Shown: in pieces, positions 5,395 through 8,918 of the stretch | Layout of the letters: each line of letters starts with the position of its first letter | How positions within the stretch are numbered: position 1 is the first letter of the stretch | NCBI GenBank assembly: GCA_026416065.1 | Contig: JAOAFW010000125.1 | Coordinates: forward strand, 1-8,918 | Direction of reading: 5' to 3' | Length of the DNA: 8,918 nt | From: Fimbriimonadales bacterium | GTDB lineage: Bacteria; Armatimonadota; Fimbriimonadia; Fimbriimonadales; GBS-DC | The notes under the pieces: generated by a model | What the model was told of the DNA's origin: nothing | The model's database searches: none | What the model saw: the letters and a program-made list of their open reading frames with translations, nothing else | Translations under genes and position numbers: made by a program

Positions 5395-6147
5395 ATGATG
5401 CAACTTAGATGGATTGCCGTGAGCGTTTTCGCCGTGGCTTTAGTGGGCGGCGCGCTTGCTCAGAGCGGATTCGGACAGCAACGCGGACAAGGCGGACAAG
5501 GACCGCGCGGGCAGGGCTTCGGTCGGATGATGGGCGGTGCAGGCATGATGTCGGGCATGCTGCTCCAGCGTCCTGACGTGCAGCGCGAATTGAACCTGAC
5601 CGAGCAACAGAAGAACCAGATTCGCCAGATGCAAGAGAATCAGCGCACGGCGATGGAAGAGCTGCGAAACCTACCACCTGACCAGCGACGCCAGAAGATG
5701 CAGGAACTGCGCGAGAAAAATGACCCCACCAAAGTTTTGAACGAAACCCAGAAGAAGCGACTGCGCGAGCTCGAGTTGCAGGCGCTGGGACCAAGTGCGT
5801 TCCTGCAAGATGATGTGGCGAACGAGCTGAAGTTGACCCAAGAACAGCGCTCAAAGCTGCAAGGCATCGTAATGCAGCAAATGCAACAGCTGCGTGAGCA
5901 GTTCCAAGGCGGCGGCTTTGGGCAGGGACAGGGCGCGCAGCAGATGCAGCAACTCCGCGACCAGATGGAGAAACAGATGCTGGAAGTGCTGACCCCCGCA
6001 CAGCGTCAGCAGTGGCAGCAGATGCAGGGCAAGCCGTTCCAGTTTGAAGGCGGTCGCCCGAACCTCTGGGGCGGCGGACGCGGCGGACAGCAAGGCGCGC
6101 CACGCGGCGGCAGTGGCTTCGGCGGCGGACGCGGATTCGGCAACTGA
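5395..6147 (+). CDS. Secreted Gln/Gly-rich LTxxQ-motif protein (Spy/CpxP-like periplasmic protein)
   Basis: Three ATGs occur at 5389, 5395 and 5398. GGAGG (5384-5388) abuts the first, so 5395 (6-base spacing) is preferred, giving 250 residues. Residues 1-22 form a signal peptide ending ALA before QSG. A Gly/Gln/Arg-rich linker (24-55) follows, then two related alpha-helical units: LLQRPDVQRELNLTEQQKN (56-74) to VLNETQKKRLREL (114-126), and FLQDDVANELKLTQEQRSK (136-154) to VLTPAQRQQW (198-207). The LTEQQ, LTQEQ and LTPAQ motifs are the signature of the LTxxQ family that includes Spy (periplasmic chaperone) and CpxP (stress-sensor inhibitor). The C-terminal 35 residues are Gly/Arg-rich and probably disordered. 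An exported chaperone or metal/stress-responsive protein is likely. An ECF-type promoter lies just upstream, and a strong hairpin terminator ends the unit. Confidence 0.8.
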   Translation: MMQLRWIAVSVFAVALVGGALAQSGFGQQRGQGGQGPRGQGFGRMMGGAGMMSGMLLQRPDVQRELNLTEQQKNQIRQMQENQRTAMEELRNLPPDQRRQKMQELREKNDPTKVLNETQKKRLRELELQALGPSAFLQDDVANELKLTQEQRSKLQGIVMQQMQQLREQFQGGGFGQGQGAQQMQQLRDQMEKQMLEVLTPAQRQQWQQMQGKPFQFEGGRPNLWGGGRGGQQGAPRGGSGFGGGRGFGN

Positions 6148-6181
6148 GACTTCTCGGCTTACCTCCTCAAGCGAACACCGG

Positions 6182-6219
6182 CAGAGTGCGCCCTCCCGAA
6201 AGGGAGGGCGGCTCTGTTT
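6182..6219 (+). terminator. Rho-independent terminator after the LTxxQ gene
   Basis: A perfect 9-bp GC-rich stem, CGCCCTCCC (6189-6197) with GGGAGGGCG (6202-6210), is capped by a GAAA tetraloop (6198-6201). It is extended by CAGAG (6182-6186) with CTCTG (6212-6216) across a small internal bulge, and followed by only three T residues. It sits 34 bases after the LTxxQ stop and just before the convergent mazG end, so it may also stop minus-strand transcripts, although no T run follows on that side. Confidence 0.75.
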
Positions 6220-7630
6220 AAGGGGTCTGTTGTTTTGCCCGCTGCCACAACGCCTCCCACTCCTCCGCGCTCAGGCTCTCCAGCGGGCGGTTTTGACGCG
6301 CCGCCTCTACCTCCATCCACTGGAACCGGCGCGTGAAGCGGTCGACCATCGTACGCAGAGCGTCCTCCGCGTCCACCTTCGCGTGGCGGGCGATATTGAC
6401 CACCGTGAACAGCAGATCACCAACCTCGCTCTCGATGCGCGCTGTGTCGCCCGATTCGATGGCTTGGCGCAGTTCAGTTTCTTCCTCGCGCAGTTTCTCC
6501 AGCACGCCGTGAATGGAATCCCACTCAAAGCCGACGCGGGCGGCGCGTTTGGAGATTTCCTGCGCGCGGGCGAGCGCGGGCATCGCGCGGGGTACGCCCT
6601 CCAGCACCGAGTCGCGCCCTTTCTGCGCCCGCTTGGTCTTGTCCCAGTTCTTCAGCACCTGCTCGGCGGTCTCGGCGTGCGCATCGCCGAACACATGCGG
6701 ATGACGCGAAATCAGTTTCTCGGTCAGGTACTGCACGACGCTTTCGATATCGAACGCGCCCGTTTCGCTCGCCATCTGGCTGTGCATCAGTACCTGCAGC
6801 AGCAGGTCGCCGAGTTCCTCGCGCAGTTCGGCGGGGTCGCCCGAATCGATGGCTTCCAGTGTCTCGTAAGTTTCTTCAAGAAGGTGGGGTTTGAGACTCT
6901 CGTGGGTCTGTTCGCGATCCCATGGGCATCCGTCAGGCGCGCGCAGGGCGGCGACCACACGAACCAATCCCTCGAATCCCTCATAAACTTGTTCGCGTCG
7001 GGAGCATGGGGGCGTCAGCAGATAGGTGACGACGTCGCTGGGCATCCGGGTCAGTCTACTGAGGGCGGTGCGGCGGGTTTCGGTGAGCGACTCGTCACCC
7101 GGCGCGTGAATCAGGAACACCTCGAACTCAGGCGGGTAGAAGCGCAGGAGCTGCTGCTGTACCGCCTGCAGGCGTTCCGGCGTCTCGATGCCGAACCAGA
7201 GCGACGGGATGGTCGGGTCGTGGCGCAGGTGGGGTAGGCAGCGGGCGTCCAGAACCTGAAGCCCTTCTGTAGCTGGAAGCAGCACGGACTCCAGTGCAGG
7301 CTCAACAAAACTCCGACTGGGCACGAGGCGCACAGGGCGTCCATGTTCTGTAGCCATCAGCAAGATTGGACGAGTCAGTGGGTTGGCGATGAGGGGGTGC
7401 CCTGGCATAGCAACGGCGACGGTGCGTTCGGGAGCTTCTACCAGCGTCCGAGCCGCCTCGTCGTGGTCAGCGGGACAGGCTTCAAAAGCGATGCCTGTCC
7501 ACTGAAGGGCACGCACGCTCGGGTGATTAGGGTTGGATACAAACACTCGTTGGGCGCGGCGTAACGCTTGAAGTGCGTTTTCGCTCAGCTCCTGTGCGCC
7601 GCCCGCGCCCAATCCAACTAAGTAAAGCAT
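6218..7630 (-). CDS. mazG: Tetrapyrrole methylase domain-MazG nucleoside triphosphate pyrophosphohydrolase fusion (YabN-type)
   Basis: This 470-residue fusion matches the length and layout of Bacillus YabN. The N-terminal 1-205 is a tetrapyrrole (corrin/porphyrin) methylase fold with the SAM-binding start YLVGLGAGG (3-11) and MPGHPLIANP (75-84). The MazG half starts near 222 with RVVAALRAPDGCPWDREQTH (224-243). Its first metal-binding motif is EETYE (252-256) with ELGD (272-275), followed by KLISRHPHVFGD (305-316). A second, repeated MazG unit has EEETE (382-386) with SEVGD (401-405). The EExxE...ExxD carboxylates bind Mg2+ and hydrolyse NTPs to NMP plus pyrophosphate, clearing aberrant or excess nucleotides in the cytoplasm. 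Whether the methylase part is active is unknown in the family. The ATG overlaps the upstream stop as TGATG with no strong ribosome binding site of its own, so translation is probably coupled to the lipoprotein gene. Confidence 0.95.
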   Translation of the reverse strand: MLYLVGLGAGGAQELSENALQALRRAQRVFVSNPNHPSVRALQWTGIAFEACPADHDEAARTLVEAPERTVAVAMPGHPLIANPLTRPILLMATEHGRPVRLVPSRSFVEPALESVLLPATEGLQVLDARCLPHLRHDPTIPSLWFGIETPERLQAVQQQLLRFYPPEFEVFLIHAPGDESLTETRRTALSRLTRMPSDVVTYLLTPPCSRREQVYEGFEGLVRVVAALRAPDGCPWDREQTHESLKPHLLEETYETLEAIDSGDPAELREELGDLLLQVLMHSQMASETGAFDIESVVQYLTEKLISRHPHVFGDAHAETAEQVLKNWDKTKRAQKGRDSVLEGVPRAMPALARAQEISKRAARVGFEWDSIHGVLEKLREEETELRQAIESGDTARIESEVGDLLFTVVNIARHAKVDAEDALRTMVDRFTRRFQWMEVEAARQNRPLESLSAEEWEALWQRAKQQTP

Positions 7631-8694
7631 CAGCGTTTTTCGGCGGGTTTCTGATCGGCAGGTTTCGCCGACTTCGCCGCAGGCTTCTGCTGCGGCTCCA
7701 ACTGCGCCAACGCCTTCTTCAGCTCTTCCATGTCCTTTTCATACTGCTTCTTCCATATCTCAGACTTAATCTCGACGGGCGTGTTCGCCATCCGCTTCAT
7801 CATCTCCAAGTTCAGGTCGCGATTGGTTTGCATGCCTTTCTGGAGCATGAGTTGCTCGCGGATGCCGTCCTTAACCTCCTCGAAGGGGAGCTGGCGTCCC
7901 TCGCTCTTGGCAAGCACTTCAAACCGCGCCACGACGCCGCTGCCAACAGGGATCCAGTCCGTCACCTGCATCGGCTTGGCGTTCTTGAGAATGTTGCGCA
8001 CCCGGAGTAGTACCTGTCCATCGGGCGTATTGGGCACTTGTCCTTCCAAGGCGAACTCGGTCTCACCCGATTGCACGCCCGCAACGGGGTTCTGGGAATA
8101 TTTGTTCACGATGCTTTGGAAGTTGAAGCCGCGCTTGAGGTCGTCGTCGATTTGTTTACGCACTTCAGGGTTTTGCACCAGAATTGTGCGCACGCGCGCC
8201 GTGGCAGGTCGATAGAACGCCTGTTTGTTCTCATCATAAATCTTTTTCACTTCTTGCTCGGTGACAGTGACACCCTTCGTGCGCAGGTTGAACTCGGCGA
8301 GCGCTACCTTCACACGTTCGCGGTAGTCATCCAGCGTAAGACGCCCTTCGGTGATGGTTTGCTTAATCTGGGGGTTATTCTTCATCTCGCGCTGTACGCG
8401 CTCCTCGACCTGCTGGTCGGTGGGTAGCACCCCCTCCTCTTTCGCCATATCGAGCATCACCTGCTCGCGGATCATCTGCACAAGGGTCGTGTAGCCTGCG
8501 GGCGCGGTGGTCTCCTGTTGACCGGCAACTGAAATGGGGGTGGGCATCAGCTCCAGGCGTCGCAGGTACATGTCTTTGTCGATAGGGGTTTCACCCACCT
8601 TCGCGACGGTGTTGTCTTGTTTCCCACCGCACGCGCTCAAGGCAACCACTGCCAGCACTGCGAACCCTGCTCCAAAAAGACTCGATAATTTCAT
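7630..8694 (-). CDS. PpiC/SurA/PrsA-type peptidyl-prolyl isomerase lipoprotein (foldase-like)
   Basis: The 354-residue product has a lipoprotein signal peptide with lipobox LSAC (19-22, Cys22 lipidated). A SurA_N-like helical arm follows (about 27-160: VAKVGETPIDKDMYLRRL, LVQMIREQVMLDMAKEEG, VTEQEVKKIYDENKQAF). Next comes a parvulin-like core (about 165-262: RVRTILVQNPE, GFNFQSIVNKYSQNP, TDWIPVGSGVVARFEVL), a return helix LPFEEVKDGIREQL (269-282), and a Lys/Ala/Pro-rich tail. The domain order is that of extracytoplasmic foldases that assist export and outer-envelope protein folding. The core is divergent: the usual His of the first strand (xxHIL) is Thr/Arg here (RVRTILV), and the GG-DLG and GWHI-like motifs are altered, so isomerase activity is doubtful and a chaperone role is more likely. 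GGAGGAG lies 5 bases before the ATG. It overlaps both neighbours (ATGA upstream, TGATG downstream). Confidence 0.87.
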   Translation of the reverse strand: MKLSSLFGAGFAVLAVVALSACGGKQDNTVAKVGETPIDKDMYLRRLELMPTPISVAGQQETTAPAGYTTLVQMIREQVMLDMAKEEGVLPTDQQVEERVQREMKNNPQIKQTITEGRLTLDDYRERVKVALAEFNLRTKGVTVTEQEVKKIYDENKQAFYRPATARVRTILVQNPEVRKQIDDDLKRGFNFQSIVNKYSQNPVAGVQSGETEFALEGQVPNTPDGQVLLRVRNILKNAKPMQVTDWIPVGSGVVARFEVLAKSEGRQLPFEEVKDGIREQLMLQKGMQTNRDLNLEMMKRMANTPVEIKSEIWKKQYEKDMEELKKALAQLEPQQKPAAKSAKPADQKPAEKR

Positions 8695-8918
8695 TCGTTC
8701 TCCTCCGTATTGCGTCGTGTGAGACTGAGTATCAGCTCCACCTCGCCGGGAGCATAGCCTGTCTGCCGCGCGATATCAGGTACGCTTAGCCCCTGCTTCG
8801 CCAGCATCGCCACAGCGCCGTAAGGTGAAGTTTGTGATACTGATAGGTTATACCCCGAATCGGGCGTGAAAGTTTCAGAGGCGTTGTGGCTTGGGCGTCC
8901 CCGCCCAAGCATGTCGCT
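8691..8918 (-). CDS. C-terminal end of a small protein with a helix-turn-helix-like tail (DUF6115/DUF2802-like), cut by right edge
   Basis: The frame stays open to the right edge, so an ATG at 8912 is not necessarily the start. The last 40 residues read YGAVAMLAKQGLSVPDIARQ then TGYAPGEVELILSLTRR. The pattern AxxxLAxxGLSxxxIARxxGxxxGEVELILxL is a short helix-turn-helix seen at the end of bacterial proteins of the DUF6115/DUF2802 type, usually after an N-terminal membrane anchor and coiled coil; here that part would lie outside the window. The part nearest the edge (LGRGRPS) is encoded by a perfect inverted repeat, so the true coding extent there is uncertain. If the gene starts inside the window, the only other ATG is at 8807, without a binding site. 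The stop overlaps the start of the lipoprotein gene (ATGA), so it is the upstream member of this operon. The function is unknown. Confidence 0.6.
   Translation of the reverse strand, partial: SDMLGRGRPSHNASETFTPDSGYNLSVSQTSPYGAVAMLAKQGLSVPDIARQTGYAPGEVELILSLTRRNTEENE
8889..8910. repeat. Perfect 9-bp inverted repeat with 4-base loop
   Basis: GCTTGGGCG (8889-8897) and CGCCCAAGC (8902-8910) are exact reverse complements around TCCC. The stem is GC-rich and would be very stable in RNA. There is no T run beside it on either strand. It lies inside the open frame at the right edge. It could be a dispersed palindromic element, a terminator of a gene beyond the edge, or an incidental coding palindrome. 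I saw no second copy in the window. Confidence 0.6.

Noticed and set aside
5405..6103. A 232-codon minus-strand ORF opposite the LTxxQ gene
   Set aside because: It is low-complexity Ala/Arg/Ser-rich sequence produced by the Gln/Gly-rich codons of the real gene, with no domain or binding site.
6044..7237. A 397-codon plus-strand ORF opposite mazG
   Set aside because: Length alone. The opposite strand encodes an unmistakable YabN/MazG protein, and the plus frame has no recognisable motif.
1..8918. CRISPR array, tRNA, rRNA or insertion sequence
   Set aside because: No regularly spaced repeats, cloverleaf-like segments, transposase motifs or terminal inverted repeats were found by reading, despite the Cas10-like gene.

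Overview
The window is a compact, bacterial, moderately GC-rich chromosome segment with eleven protein-coding regions, mostly in tight operons joined by 4-bp stop/start overlaps. Lipoprotein and Sec-type signal peptides, an ECF sigma/zinc-finger anti-sigma pair, an LTxxQ-type envelope protein and a YabN-type methylase-MazG fusion point to a free-living bacterium. An Armatimonadota-like (Fimbriimonadales-like) host would fit, but this is an impression from gene content and style, not a demonstrated assignment.

Layout. (1) Bases 1-1445, minus strand: the first 481 codons of a large Cas10-like protein (type III CRISPR large subunit or relative), cut by the left edge before its expected GGDD motif. 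It is the first gene of a leftward unit whose remainder lies outside the window; no CRISPR array is visible here. (2) Bases 1657-2626, plus strand: a GNAT acetyltransferase overlapping a short ORF that resembles a detached beta-sandwich piece of a GH38 alpha-mannosidase-like protein. (3) Bases 5160 down to 2612, minus strand: a four-gene unit of a secreted two-domain carbohydrate-binding-like protein, an ECF sigma factor, a zinc-finger anti-sigma factor and a multi-pass membrane protein. (4) Bases 5395-6147, plus strand: a secreted Gln/Gly-rich LTxxQ (Spy/CpxP-like) protein ending at a strong hairpin terminator. (5) Bases 8918 down to 6218, minus strand: the C-terminal end of a small helix-turn-helix-like protein, a PpiC/SurA-type lipoprotein and YabN/MazG, all overlapping by 1-4 bases.

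The most coherent story is in the middle. The divergent intergenic region 5161-5394 carries two promoter-like sites facing opposite ways, both of the ECF type (TGAAC or TGAAAC for -35, CGTCTA or CGTGTA for -10), with the same 21-base distance from the first base of the -35 to the first base of the -10. Each would give a very short leader with a good ribosome binding site. This suggests that the encoded ECF sigma factor autoregulates its own operon and also drives the periplasmic LTxxQ protein: a self-contained envelope-stress or polysaccharide-sensing regulon. The other main point of interest is the Cas10-like protein with a degenerate HD-like N-terminal region.

No tRNA, rRNA, insertion sequence or CRISPR repeat was seen. 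There is no gene-free stretch above 300 bases.
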